A stretch of DNA of 64,000 nucleotides from an uncultured Acidobacteriota bacterium (GTDB lineage: Bacteria; Acidobacteriota; Thermoanaerobaculia; UBA5066), in NCBI GenBank assembly GCA_903845115.1, contig CAIMWE010000025.1, positions 90,751 through 154,750 on the forward strand, in the 5' to 3' direction. Under the pieces are notes generated by a model. The model was not told where the DNA came from and ran no database searches. It saw only the letters and a program-made list of their open reading frames with translations. Made by a program: the position numbers and the translations under genes. Of the stretch, positions 49,241 through 58,657 are shown one piece after another. Position 1 is the stretch's first letter. Each line of letters starts with the position of its first letter.

Positions 49241-51009
49241 CCCTCCTCGACTGGGGCATCGTCGCCCTCTACTTCGCCCTCTCGATCGGCGTGGGGATGA
49301 AGTTCACGAGGAAGGGCGGCGAGTCGCTCGAGGAGTACTTCGTCGCTGGGCGGAAGGTCTCCTGGTGGCTGGCGGGCTCCGCGATGATCGCCACCACCTT
49401 CGCCGCCGACACGCCGCTCGTCGTCACCGGCCTCGTCGCCGCCCACGGGGTGGCCGGGAACTGGCTCTGGTGGAACATGGTGATGAGCGGGATGCTGACG
49501 GTCTTCCTCTACGCGCGGCTCTGGCGGCGCGCGCGGGTGATGACCGACGTGGAGTTCGTCGAGATCCGCTACGGCGGCCGCCCGGCCACGTTCCTCCGGG
49601 GCTTCCGCGCCCTCTACCTCGCCCTCCCGATCAACCTGATCATCCTCGGGTGGGTGACGCTCGCGATGGTGAAGATCCTGAACGTCGCGCTCGGCATCCA
49701 GCCCCTCTGGGCGGTGGGCCTCTGCTTCGTCGTGACCGTCGCCTATTCCGCCGCCGCCGGCATGTGGGCCGTCCTCTGGACCGACCTGATCCAGCTCGTC
49801 ATCAAGATGTCGGCGGTGATCGCCCTGGCCACCTTCGCCGTCCGGAAGGTCGGCGGCATCGGCGCCCTGAAGACCGGCCTGGCCTCCCGCTTCGGGACGA
49901 CGGACGCCGCCATCTCGTTCCTCCCCCCCGCCGGCTCCGTCTGGATGCCGACCATCGCGGTCCTCGTCTTCCTCGGCGTCCAGTGGTGGGCCGCGTGGTA
50001 CCCGGGCGCCGAGCCGGGAGGCGGGGGGTACGTCGCCCAGCGGATCTTCTCGGCCCGGACGGAGCGGGACGGCCTCCTGGCGACCCTCTTCTTCAACGTG
50101 GGTCACTACGCCCTCAGGCCGTGGCCCTGGATCGTCACCGGCCTTTGCACCGTCCTCCTCTACCCGGGCGGCGTCATGGTGAACGGGCACCTGGACGTGG
50201 AGGCCGCCTACGTGCAGGCGATGGTCGACCTGATGCCGGCCGGCTGGAAGGGGTTCATGCTGGCGGGCTTCGCGGCGGCCTACATGTCGACGGTCGCGAC
50301 CCACCTCAACTGGGGGGCGAGCTACCTCGTCAACGACGTCTACCGCCGGTTCCTGAAGCCCCGGGCTTCCGAGCAGCACTACGTCCTCGTCTCGCGCCTG
50401 GCGACCGTCTTCCTCTTCGTGGCGTCGGTCGGGGTCACGTCCCAGCTCGACTCCATCGAGAAGGCGTGGAGGTACCTCCTCGCTCTCGGCAGCGGGACCG
50501 GCCTCGTCCTGATCCTCCGCTGGTACTGGTGGCGGATCAACGCGTGGAGCGAGATCAGCGCGATGGTCGTGTCCGGAGCGGTCTCCATGGCCGCGTTCAG
50601 GCTGATCCAGAACCCGTATGCGAAGACCGACTCCCGCTTCGGCGGGGAGGAGTTCCGCGTCCAGGCCATCGTGATGCTGGTGACGGTCGTGGTGTCGACC
50701 GTCGCGTGGCTCGCGGTCACGTTCCTGACGAGGCCGGAGACGGACGAGAAGCTCGCGGCCTTCTACGAGAGGGTCCAGCCCGGCGGCCGGGGCTGGCGGG
50801 CCGTGGCGCTCCGGTGCGGCCTCGCCGAGTCCCCCGCCGAATCGGGGACCTCGCCCTTCCTCCTCTGGGCGCTCGGGGTCGTCCTCGTCTACTCGGCCCT
50901 CTTCGGCCTGGGGAAGCTCGTCTTCGGCGAGATCCCTCTCGGACTCGGCCTCCTCGCGGTGGCGGTCGCGGCGTTCGTCGTGATCATCCGGAACATCGAC
51001 AGGCGCTGA
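49237..51009 (+). CDS. Sodium:solute symporter (SSF family)
   Basis: The ATG overlaps the PurK stop (ATGA). The 590-residue protein has about thirteen transmembrane helices and SSF features: FVAGRKVSWWLAGSAMIATTFAADTPLVVTG, VEFVEIRYGGRPATFLRGF, AAAGMWAVLWTDLIQLVIKM, WWAAWYPGAEPGGGGYVAQRIFSAR and the FAAAYMSTVATHLNWGASYLVNDVYRRF segment. The closest overall pattern is the sugar/nucleoside- or uncharacterised-substrate subgroup. The substrate is not clear; its coupling to purE-purK makes a purine-related or general nutrient role possible. Confidence 0.88.
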   Translation: MTLLDWGIVALYFALSIGVGMKFTRKGGESLEEYFVAGRKVSWWLAGSAMIATTFAADTPLVVTGLVAAHGVAGNWLWWNMVMSGMLTVFLYARLWRRARVMTDVEFVEIRYGGRPATFLRGFRALYLALPINLIILGWVTLAMVKILNVALGIQPLWAVGLCFVVTVAYSAAAGMWAVLWTDLIQLVIKMSAVIALATFAVRKVGGIGALKTGLASRFGTTDAAISFLPPAGSVWMPTIAVLVFLGVQWWAAWYPGAEPGGGGYVAQRIFSARTERDGLLATLFFNVGHYALRPWPWIVTGLCTVLLYPGGVMVNGHLDVEAAYVQAMVDLMPAGWKGFMLAGFAAAYMSTVATHLNWGASYLVNDVYRRFLKPRASEQHYVLVSRLATVFLFVASVGVTSQLDSIEKAWRYLLALGSGTGLVLILRWYWWRINAWSEISAMVVSGAVSMAAFRLIQNPYAKTDSRFGGEEFRVQAIVMLVTVVVSTVAWLAVTFLTRPETDEKLAAFYERVQPGGRGWRAVALRCGLAESPAESGTSPFLLWALGVVLVYSALFGLGKLVFGEIPLGLGLLAVAVAAFVVIIRNIDRR

Positions 51010-51025
51010 GTCCTCCCCGCCCGGG

Positions 51026-54000
51026 CTACTTCCTCTTCACGACCGGCTGACCGTCTCCCACCGGGACCGGCGTCCGGGCGACGGGCGTGCAGGGGGACGG
51101 CACGAAGACGTTGGTGATCGCGATCGTGTCCAGGAAGAACCCCTCGAACTCGGTCCCGGGGTCGCTCGAGAAACGCCACCGGATCAGGACGGTCTTCCCG
51201 TCGTACTTCGGGGAGAGGTTCGTCTGGTACCTCGTCCACGAGGTCAGGCCCGAGTTGTCCGCGGGTCCCGTGAACGCCCCCTGCGTGCTGAGGTACGCGC
51301 AGGCGTTCACCGGGGGGCTGCCGGTCTGGAAGAAGGTGTCCGGGTAGCCCGCCGGGGCGGTGGGCGGAAGGTCGTCCCAGGATCTCCCTCCGTCCGTCGA
51401 GATCTCCAAGACCACGCCGTCCCACTGGAACTCGAGGTTGTACCTCGCCCAGTAGGAGAGGACGGAGCCGGTCCCGAGCGACAGCGACGGCGTCGTCAGG
51501 GACGCGCAGGTGTCGGACCTGTAGTTCGCTCCGTCGGAGGCGTTGTGATAGCTGTAGGTCCCCGCCTGGGCCTGGGTGCTCGTCAGCTGCCAGGGAGCCA
51601 TTGCCGAGAGCCAGGCCGTGCCGTCTCCCCCTCCGTCGGTGAAGGTCCCGAGAGGACCGGGCGAGCCGGCCGGAGTGGCGAAGAGGCGGACGAGGTTGCC
51701 CTCCTCGTTTCCGCCGTTCGGGCCCGTGCCGAAGGACGCGGCTTCCTCGGCCCGCACGACGTAGTGGTAGGTCACCGCCGGCGCGAACCCGGGGGCCCGG
51801 TCGTCCCAGCTCGTCCCCGAGACGACCGAGGCGCGAAGGGTGTCCCGGTTCGGAAGGAAGCCCGGGGTCGTGGAGCGGTAGACGTTGTAGGTGATCGCGG
51901 CGGAGGGGGAGCAGGACGGAGTCGCGGCGGCCCACGTGACGTGGACGCGACACGCCGGCGACCCCGCCACGGCGGAGACGATGCCGCCGAACGCGGGGAC
52001 CAGGTCGCACCCGCCCGCCGGCGTCAGCGGGACGCAGGAGGAGACGGGGCCCTCGCCACAGGCATCGGCGCCGCGGAGCCGGTACCCGTAGGTCCTGCCT
52101 CCTTCGGCCCGGGCGTCGGTGTAGGTCGACCCCGTGGCGGACCCGACGTACTGGAAGCTGCCGGCCGCCGCACCGCAGCCGCCCTCGACCCGGTAGACCT
52201 GGGTCGCCGTGGCGCCGGGCGCGGGGGTGAACGAGAGATTGGCTCCCATGGCGGGATGGCTCACGGCCTGGAGCCCCGTCGGAGCGGCCGCCACGCCGCT
52301 GCTGCAGGCGCCGGACGAGGCGACGAGGGCGAATCCCTGCCGGTCGGTGTACGAACGGCCGTTGCCCGGCACGTCCCTCGCCGTCACCTTGATCGTGTAA
52401 GTCCCGGCCGGCGGGTTCGAGAGCCGGACCTGCTCCACGTTGTTCACCCGGTCGGCCGCCCCCCCCTCGACCGACTCGCCCGAGGCGGGGTCGAGGACGT
52501 TCCCGAGCCACGTGCGGGAGGAGGCCGACACCGACAGGTCGAGGTCGTTGACCAGGACCCGGGCCGCGCCCAGCGTTCCCTCCGGGTCGGACCAGACCAG
52601 CGTCACGCGGAGCTCCTGGCCCGCCGGCACCGTCACCGCGAACGACCGCGTCTCTCCGGTGAGGAGTCCCACGGGGCCGGCCAGGTTCCAGACCCGGAGT
52701 TTCCGGCTGTCCCCGTCGAAGTAGAGGTTGTTGTCCAGGAAGACCCGCCCCCAGCCGTAGTTGCCGTTCCCGAACGCTCCCGGCGCGGGAAGCGGCAGCG
52801 TCCCGTTCAGGAGGACCGCCTTCACGAGGGCCGCCGGGACCTCGAACGCGTCGGCCGCGGTCTTCCTCCCGGTGGGATAGAAGCCCGTGGAGAAGTACTC
52901 GCGCAGCAGCGCCGCCCCCCCGGCCGCGGTCGGACAGGCCATCGACGTCCCCGAGAGCGACTTCGTCGAGCAGTTGAAGTCGGAGTGGCTGCTGTCCCCC
53001 GCCGCCGAGACGATGGAGCTCCCCGGCGCCATCAGGTCGGGCTTCGTGCGGCCGTCGCTGGTGGGACCACGGCTCGAGAACGAGGCCGCCGACGTCGAGG
53101 CGCCGTGGAGGAGCGCCCCGACGGCGATCGCGTTCTTCGCGTTCGCCGGCGATCCCGTCGTCTGGGCCCTGGGGCCCGAATTTCCCGCCGAGAAGAAGAT
53201 CGCCATCTCCTCGTGGTCGGAGAGGAACCGGTCGACGATCCAGTCGTCCGTCGTGTACGCGCCTCCCGTGTCGCCTCCCCAGGAGTTGGAGTGCACGCGC
53301 GCTCCCCCCTGCAGGGCCTGGAGAAAGAGCGCGCCGATGTCGTTCAGGCCGTCGAGGCATCCGGTGGTGTCGTTTCCGACGTCCTGGAAGAGGAGCTGCG
53401 CATTCGGGGCCATCCCGTCGCCCGTGTCGACGCCGGGGTCGGAGGGGCTGGACGGGGTGAGGAAGTTGTCGCCGACGGCCGTGGCGCTCGTGTGCGTGCC
53501 GTGGAACACGTTGCTCGACGTGTCGCAGGCCGCGTCGTTGTCGTAGGCGGTGGCCCCCGGCTGGACCCAGTAGCCGATCACCTTCCGGTCGGGGAAGAGC
53601 GGTCCGAGGGCCGGCGGGACGGTGTTGCTGGCGTCCGTCACCGCTCTCACCCCGTTGAGGTTCGAGAAAAAGCACATGTCCGAGTCGCAGCCGGAGTCGG
53701 ACACCGCCACGATCTGCCCGGTGCCGGTCAGGCCTTGCGCGAAGAGGGTCCTTCCCCCGGGACTCGGAGCATTTCCCTGGATCGGCCCCGACGACTCGAC
53801 GTTGTGGAGGACCTTCGGCACGTGGGGCTCGAGCCACGCGACGCCGCCGAGGGAGGCCGCCCTCTTCAGGAACGTCTCGCGGAGGCTCGGCGGAACGGCG
53901 AGCCGCGCCACCGGGAAGGAGGGGTCCCGGGAGACGAAGGTCCGCGCGGCGGCCGGGAACTCCGTGACGAGGGCCTGCGACAGCTCGTCCGCCGAGGCGT

Positions 54001-54502
54001 CGGGGAACGCGACGAGCGTGATCTCGGGACGGAACGGCTCGCCCGGCCAGAGACGGGGAGAGACCCGGAAGCCCGGCGCCCACTCGCCGACCCACCGGAC
54101 GGCGGGGTGGGCGGTCAGGAGGCGCAGGCTCTCCGGAGTGAGGCGGACCTGGAAGGCCCCGTCGGGGACGTAGCCGAAGAAGCGGACTCCCGCGGACTCC
54201 AGCTCCTTGCGGGCCGCGGCCTGCCCGGGCGCGAACTGCACGAGACCGTACGCCGGCTCCCCGGCGGCCTCGACCTCCAGGTTCACCGCCGCGTAGTCGA
54301 GCCGCTCCTTCAGAGGGTCGAACTCGCCCGATTCCAGCCGCACCTTCGGCCCCCCGGACTCGACCGGCGTCCGGGGAGCCTGGGAGGCCGACCGGACCGG
54401 CACGCGCGTCAGGCCCGCCGGGGACCTGAGGGCCGGCTCGCCGGCGAGCGCCGCCGCGGCAGAAAGGAGGATTCCGAGCAGGAGCAATCGGTTCGGTCGC
54501 AT
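51026..54502 (-). CDS. Large secreted subtilisin-like serine protease (S8)
   Basis: The start MRPNRLLL gives a signal peptide (about 1-20). The 1158-residue protein has an N-terminal pro-region and an S8 catalytic domain with Asp in VAVSDSGCDSD, His in FHGTHTSATAVG and Ser in LSGTSMACPTAAG. A beta-sandwich P-domain-like region follows (LRVTLVWSDPEGT, VNDLDLSVSA). Two fibronectin-like modules come next (AAPTGLQAVSHPAM..., AITYNVYRSTTPGF). The C-terminal part is a jelly-roll with a putative carbohydrate-binding pattern (SLGTGSVLSYWARYNLEFQWDGVVLEISTDGG). It should be an exported or cell-surface protease. The length and modules suit degradation of polymeric protein outside the cell. Confidence 0.9.
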   Translation of the reverse strand: MRPNRLLLLGILLSAAAALAGEPALRSPAGLTRVPVRSASQAPRTPVESGGPKVRLESGEFDPLKERLDYAAVNLEVEAAGEPAYGLVQFAPGQAAARKELESAGVRFFGYVPDGAFQVRLTPESLRLLTAHPAVRWVGEWAPGFRVSPRLWPGEPFRPEITLVAFPDASADELSQALVTEFPAAARTFVSRDPSFPVARLAVPPSLRETFLKRAASLGGVAWLEPHVPKVLHNVESSGPIQGNAPSPGGRTLFAQGLTGTGQIVAVSDSGCDSDMCFFSNLNGVRAVTDASNTVPPALGPLFPDRKVIGYWVQPGATAYDNDAACDTSSNVFHGTHTSATAVGDNFLTPSSPSDPGVDTGDGMAPNAQLLFQDVGNDTTGCLDGLNDIGALFLQALQGGARVHSNSWGGDTGGAYTTDDWIVDRFLSDHEEMAIFFSAGNSGPRAQTTGSPANAKNAIAVGALLHGASTSAASFSSRGPTSDGRTKPDLMAPGSSIVSAAGDSSHSDFNCSTKSLSGTSMACPTAAGGAALLREYFSTGFYPTGRKTAADAFEVPAALVKAVLLNGTLPLPAPGAFGNGNYGWGRVFLDNNLYFDGDSRKLRVWNLAGPVGLLTGETRSFAVTVPAGQELRVTLVWSDPEGTLGAARVLVNDLDLSVSASSRTWLGNVLDPASGESVEGGAADRVNNVEQVRLSNPPAGTYTIKVTARDVPGNGRSYTDRQGFALVASSGACSSGVAAAPTGLQAVSHPAMGANLSFTPAPGATATQVYRVEGGCGAAAGSFQYVGSATGSTYTDARAEGGRTYGYRLRGADACGEGPVSSCVPLTPAGGCDLVPAFGGIVSAVAGSPACRVHVTWAAATPSCSPSAAITYNVYRSTTPGFLPNRDTLRASVVSGTSWDDRAPGFAPAVTYHYVVRAEEAASFGTGPNGGNEEGNLVRLFATPAGSPGPLGTFTDGGGDGTAWLSAMAPWQLTSTQAQAGTYSYHNASDGANYRSDTCASLTTPSLSLGTGSVLSYWARYNLEFQWDGVVLEISTDGGRSWDDLPPTAPAGYPDTFFQTGSPPVNACAYLSTQGAFTGPADNSGLTSWTRYQTNLSPKYDGKTVLIRWRFSSDPGTEFEGFFLDTIAITNVFVPSPCTPVARTPVPVGDGQPVVKRK

Positions 54503-54556
54503 CGCGCTGCAATGTACCAGAGGGGGGCGGGCCCGACCTCGTTTACGATCGGCCGG

Positions 54557-55147
54557 ATGAGACCCTCCTCCCTGTCGTCCTCCGCGATCGTCGCCCTCCT
54601 CCTCCTCGGGGGGCCTCTTCCCGCCGCGGCTCCTCCGGCCGCGGAGGCGGGAGCCGCGCCAGGCCCGGCGTCCGCGGCGCCCACGGCGGCGGCCGTCCTC
54701 CAGAAGGCGCGGGCCGCCGCCGGGAAGAGGAACGTCTTCGTCGCCTTTCACGCCTCCTGGTGCATCTGGTGCAAGGCCCTCGAGAAGCTGACCCTCCTGC
54801 CGGGCACGAAGCCGGTCTTCGACCGGTACTACACCGTGGCGTGGCTGACGGTGGACGAGCGGACCTCCCGCAAGTCCCTGGAGAACGCCGGCGCCGACGA
54901 GGTGCGCACCCGGCTCGGAGGCGACGGCGTGGCCCTTCCGTTCTATGGCGTCGTCGACCTCGAGGGGAAAGTGCTCGCGACGTCGGCGCGGCGCGGCCTG
55001 GACGGGAAGAAGGAGAACGTCGGCTTCCCCGCCGCTCCCGACGAGGTCGAGGACTTCCTGGCCATCTTCCGCGCGGGAGCCCCCGACCTCACCGAGAGCG
55101 AGGAGAAGGCCCTCGTGGACGGGATCGCCTCGCTCGCGAAGCGCTGA
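54557..55147 (+). CDS. Secreted thioredoxin-like protein (CxxC)
   Basis: The start MRPSSLSSS gives a signal peptide (about 1-24) and an Ala/Pro linker. The thioredoxin fold (about 50-160) has FVAFHASWCIWCKALEK with CIWC as the redox site, and GVALPFYGVVDLEGKVL with the cis-proline region. This is the DsbD-gamma/thioredoxin_7 type that works in the periplasm. It diverges from the subtilase gene, whose cysteines could be clients; that is inference. The long ORF upstream is a shadow of the protease. Confidence 0.85.
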   Translation: MRPSSLSSSAIVALLLLGGPLPAAAPPAAEAGAAPGPASAAPTAAAVLQKARAAAGKRNVFVAFHASWCIWCKALEKLTLLPGTKPVFDRYYTVAWLTVDERTSRKSLENAGADEVRTRLGGDGVALPFYGVVDLEGKVLATSARRGLDGKKENVGFPAAPDEVEDFLAIFRAGAPDLTESEEKALVDGIASLAKR

Positions 55148-55260
55148 GCGCGCCTCTTTCCCGCAGGGAGGTGGCCCGCGTCACGGGAGTCGACAGCGGA
55201 CCCTCCGACAGCCGCTTTTCCGGCTCGATAATGACGGGGTCTCGAGGAGAGGAGGATCTC

Positions 55261-57261
55261 ATGCGCTCATCCCCGTGCCGGCGGTGGAGTCCGGTCCTGG
55301 CCGCACTGGCGGCCGTCGGCAGCCTGGCGTCGGCGCCCCCCCTCCAGGCGGGATTCTCCGGAACGGACGTCTTCATCCCCGCCAGCGCCAGGGCCGCCGG
55401 GGCCCCCCCATCCCAGTTCACCTCCACACTCTGGATCACGAACCTGTCGTCGAGCATCTCCGCGAACGCCCGGCTGAAGTTCTACGAGCGGGACACCTCC
55501 AACACCTCGCCCATCACCGTGCCGGTGTCGATCGCGCCCGGGGAGACGAAGAAGTACGAGAACGTCGTCCAGACCGTCTTCGGGCTGTCCGGCGCCTCCG
55601 GAGCGATCCGGATCCAGTCGGACATCGAACTCCTCGCCTCGTCCCGGACCTACAACCTCCCCTCCGGCTCCGACATCAGGGACGCCAACGGGCTCTTCTT
55701 CACCGGCATCCCGCAGTCCTTCGCGATCGGTTCGGGAGAGACCTCCAGCCTCCAGGGGGTCTCGCAGGGAGGGGCCGAGGACTTCCGGTACAACTTCGGG
55801 ATGGTCGAGACGGCCGGCAGTCCCGTGACGGTGCGGATCAGCGTCCGGAATCCCGACGGTACCCTGATCGGCACCAAGGACTACCCGGTCCAGGCGTTCG
55901 AGGCGAAGCAGTTCGGCGTCGCCGACGCCGCGCCCGGGATCTCCACCGCCAACGGGCGCCTCGACGGCTCGGTGATCGCGGGGTCGGGAGCGGTCCTCCT
56001 GTACGGCACCGGCGTCGCCAACGGGTCCCAGGACTCGATCGGCTTCGAGATGAGCTTTCGGAACTCCCTCCTGTCGGCCGGCGTGACCAGCCTGAACACC
56101 TTCACGGGGCCCGTGACGATCGCGGGCGGCAGCGGGATCGCCGTCTCGCCGGCGGACGGGAACCAGATCGTGATCTCGGCCACCGGGACCGGCCTGACCC
56201 TTCCCTTCTCGGGCAGCGCCCCCTCCCAGATCAACTCGGCGGTCTTCGCGGTGAGCACTCCCGGGACCTCCCTCGGCAGCAGCGCCGTCACGGGGAGCGT
56301 CATCTCGGGCGCCCCGGGCAGCGGCTCCGCCGGCGTCATCGGCTCCAACGGCGGCCTGGGAGCCACCGGGAGCGGCGTCTACGGGCAGCACTCGGCCGGC
56401 GGTAACGGGGTCTACGGCTATGCCCCCTCGGGCAAGGGGGTCTACGGGACGAGCGGGAGCAACTACGGCGTCTACGGCACCTCCTCCACCTTCGGCATGC
56501 GCGGACAGCAGGGGTCCGCCACCGGGTGGACCCTCCCGTCGAACCAGGCCGGCGTCTGGGGCGACAGCAGCGCGGGGTACGGGGTCTTCGGGACGAGCGA
56601 CACCGGCGCGGGCGTGACCGGCGTCAGCTCGTCGAAGTGGGGCGTCCAGGCGCTGGGTTACAGCACCGGCGTCGCGGCCGCCGCCCTGGGGGCCGTCACG
56701 ACGGTTCCCGGGGGATACGCGGCCTACCTGAACGGCTCCGTCCAGGTGACGGGATCGCTCTCCAAGGGGGGCGGCTCCTTCAGGATCGACCACCCGCTCG
56801 ACCCGGAGAACAGGTACCTCTCCCACTCGTTCGTCGAGTCGCCGGACATGATGAACATCTACAACGGCGTCGCCGTGCTGGACTCGAAGGGCGAGGCGTC
56901 GGTCCCGCTCCCGCCCTGGTTCTCGGCCCTGAACCGCGACTTCCGCTACCAGCTGACCTGCGTGGGAGGGTACGCACCGGTCTTCATCTCCCGCGAGGTC
57001 GAGAACAGCTCGTTCCAGATCGCGGGAGGGAAGCCGGGGCTGAAGGTCTCCTGGCAGGTGACCGGCATCCGCCAGGACGCCTGGGCCAACGCGAACCGCA
57101 TCCCGGTCGAGGAGGCCAAGGGGGCCGTCGAGCGCGGGCACTACCTCCACCCCGAGGCCTTCGGCCAGCCCGAGGAGAAGGGCGAGGACTGGGCCAGGAA
57201 TCCCGAGCTGATGAAGGAGATGAAGCAGCGGCGGGAGGCCCTCGCCTCCGAGCGCCAGTAG
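55261..57261 (+). CDS. Large secreted protein with GVYG repeats and conserved C-terminal domain
   Basis: The ATG follows GAGGAGGATC. The 666-residue protein has a signal peptide (about 1-30) and an N-terminal beta domain (35-290) with SQFTSTLWITNLSSSISANARLKFYERD. Gly/Ser-rich repeats follow (GSGVYG, GNGVYGYAPSGKGVYG, SNYGVYG, GYGVFG, about 380-470). Its C-terminal domain has FRIDHPLDPENRYLSHSFVESPDMMNIYNG and RIPVEEAKG...YLHPEAFGQPEEKG. This C-terminal domain is recurrent in many secreted bacterial proteins with similar repeats, in my memory, but without known function. A surface fibre or adhesin is a fair inference. The N-terminal domain resembles that of the next gene's product. Confidence 0.72.
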   Translation: MRSSPCRRWSPVLAALAAVGSLASAPPLQAGFSGTDVFIPASARAAGAPPSQFTSTLWITNLSSSISANARLKFYERDTSNTSPITVPVSIAPGETKKYENVVQTVFGLSGASGAIRIQSDIELLASSRTYNLPSGSDIRDANGLFFTGIPQSFAIGSGETSSLQGVSQGGAEDFRYNFGMVETAGSPVTVRISVRNPDGTLIGTKDYPVQAFEAKQFGVADAAPGISTANGRLDGSVIAGSGAVLLYGTGVANGSQDSIGFEMSFRNSLLSAGVTSLNTFTGPVTIAGGSGIAVSPADGNQIVISATGTGLTLPFSGSAPSQINSAVFAVSTPGTSLGSSAVTGSVISGAPGSGSAGVIGSNGGLGATGSGVYGQHSAGGNGVYGYAPSGKGVYGTSGSNYGVYGTSSTFGMRGQQGSATGWTLPSNQAGVWGDSSAGYGVFGTSDTGAGVTGVSSSKWGVQALGYSTGVAAAALGAVTTVPGGYAAYLNGSVQVTGSLSKGGGSFRIDHPLDPENRYLSHSFVESPDMMNIYNGVAVLDSKGEASVPLPPWFSALNRDFRYQLTCVGGYAPVFISREVENSSFQIAGGKPGLKVSWQVTGIRQDAWANANRIPVEEAKGAVERGHYLHPEAFGQPEEKGEDWARNPELMKEMKQRREALASERQ

Positions 57262-57298
57262 CCCGCCGCCGCTTCTCCTGCTCCCTATTCCGCCCTGG

Positions 57299-58534
57299 TC
57301 AGTAGGTGAGCGCGGCCGCCCACGCGCCGGTGAAGTCGTAGTGGACGGAGGTGCTGGCGCAGCTCGCGGCGGAGGCCGGCCGGCTGAAGTTCAAGGTGCC
57401 GGTGATCCCGGTGGAGGTGAAGACGACCGTCCCGGTCCAGTTGCCGGTGTTCGGGGCGGAGTCCCCTCCCGAGAACGCGATCGAGCCGTCCGAATGCTTG
57501 GTGAAGACGGTGTTCCCCCCGGACGTGGTGGACGGGGAGGCCTGGTACCAGTAGAGGTAGTTGCAGCTGTCCGGAACGGCGGAGAACGCCATGTACTGGA
57601 CGGCGGCCCCGAACAGGTCGACGCGCGCCGTCATGCCGTACGGGTCCTGGGCGCTCTTGAAGACGATCCCGTAGACGCCGTCCTTGACGCCGGTGGAGCC
57701 GCCCACCGTCTTGGTCGGCGGCGCGTAGTTCAGGGAGGAGATCGCGTTGTCGATGATGGAGGTTCCGACGACGACCGGCCCGCCGCTCTTCACCGTCACA
57801 ACGACGAAGAGGTTCTGGTCCGGCCCCGCGTAGCCGTACGCCGCCGCGATGTCCCCCAGCTGCGCCGCGGCGAGGGCGGCGAGCGTGTAGTCGCGCTGCC
57901 CGATCACCGTCCCGTCCTGCTTCTTGAGCGCCACGTTGACGATCGACGTCGTGGCGACGGTGTTCAGCATGATGAAGTTGCACCGGAACCCGGAGGTCCG
58001 GTCCGGCGAGGCGGCGATGTACGGAATGTAGCCCGTGTCCCCGGTGCCGATCGCCTGGTCGTCCACCTGCGCAGGGATCGAGAAGCCGTAGGTGCCCGGC
58101 TTGCCGGTGGAGCTGACGGCGTTCGCCACGTACGTCCGGGAGAGGACCGAGACCGGCTGGTCGGAGACGACCTTGATGCCGCCCGCGACGATCCCGAACG
58201 GCCCCGCGCCGCCGAACTTGGTCCCGATGACGTCCTCGATCGGGAGCATCTGGCCGGCGGGAACCTGGACGGTCACCGAGACGGCGCTGGTGTTGTCGCC
58301 CGTCGCGGCGTTGTTGCCGTCGATCGGCGACTGGGCCAGGTACGTCAGCGTGACGTTCGCCGTGCTCGCCCCTGGATTCACGATCCGGAGCGAGCTGACG
58401 AAGCTCTCGCCTCCCGCGCCGGTCGCCTTCGCCGTCGCGAGGACCCACTGCTTCGTCGAGGGGCTGTCCGCGAAGACGGGGAGGGCGAGAGCCAGGGCCA
58501 GGGCTGCCAGGGCCGACGATCTGAGCGATTTCAC
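57299..58534 (-). CDS. Secreted beta-rich protein
   Basis: The GTG at 58534 follows CAGGAGGCAACC; the longer track ORF is an extension. The 411-residue protein has a signal peptide (about 1-23). A long beta-rich domain follows with WVLATAKATGAGGESFVSSLRIVNPGASTANVTLTYL, VPAGQMLPIEDVIGTKFG and VVSDQPVSVLSRTYVANA. A different C-terminal domain (from about 300) includes GVKDGVYGIVFKSAQDPYGMTARV. Its N-terminal region shares the FxSxLxIxNxxxxxAxVxLxY pattern with the protein encoded at 55261, so the two may be related components of an exported surface system. No enzyme motif is seen. Confidence 0.7.
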   Translation of the reverse strand: MKSLRSSALAALALALALPVFADSPSTKQWVLATAKATGAGGESFVSSLRIVNPGASTANVTLTYLAQSPIDGNNAATGDNTSAVSVTVQVPAGQMLPIEDVIGTKFGGAGPFGIVAGGIKVVSDQPVSVLSRTYVANAVSSTGKPGTYGFSIPAQVDDQAIGTGDTGYIPYIAASPDRTSGFRCNFIMLNTVATTSIVNVALKKQDGTVIGQRDYTLAALAAAQLGDIAAAYGYAGPDQNLFVVVTVKSGGPVVVGTSIIDNAISSLNYAPPTKTVGGSTGVKDGVYGIVFKSAQDPYGMTARVDLFGAAVQYMAFSAVPDSCNYLYWYQASPSTTSGGNTVFTKHSDGSIAFSGGDSAPNTGNWTGTVVFTSTGITGTLNFSRPASAASCASTSVHYDFTGAWAAALTY

Positions 58535-58657
58535 GTGGTTGCCTCCTGTTTTCGGGGACGGGAATCTTCCGACCCCGGACCCCGGGGATTCTGCCATGCC
58601 GGACGGAAACACGAGGGACCGCCCCCGGTCCTCGCTACACTCGTAAGTGTGACACCG

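Noticed and set aside
58634-58651. ACACT-CGTA-AGTGT inverted repeat as a regulator site
   Set aside because: Five-base arms are too short to support a claim, and no regulator gene is nearby.
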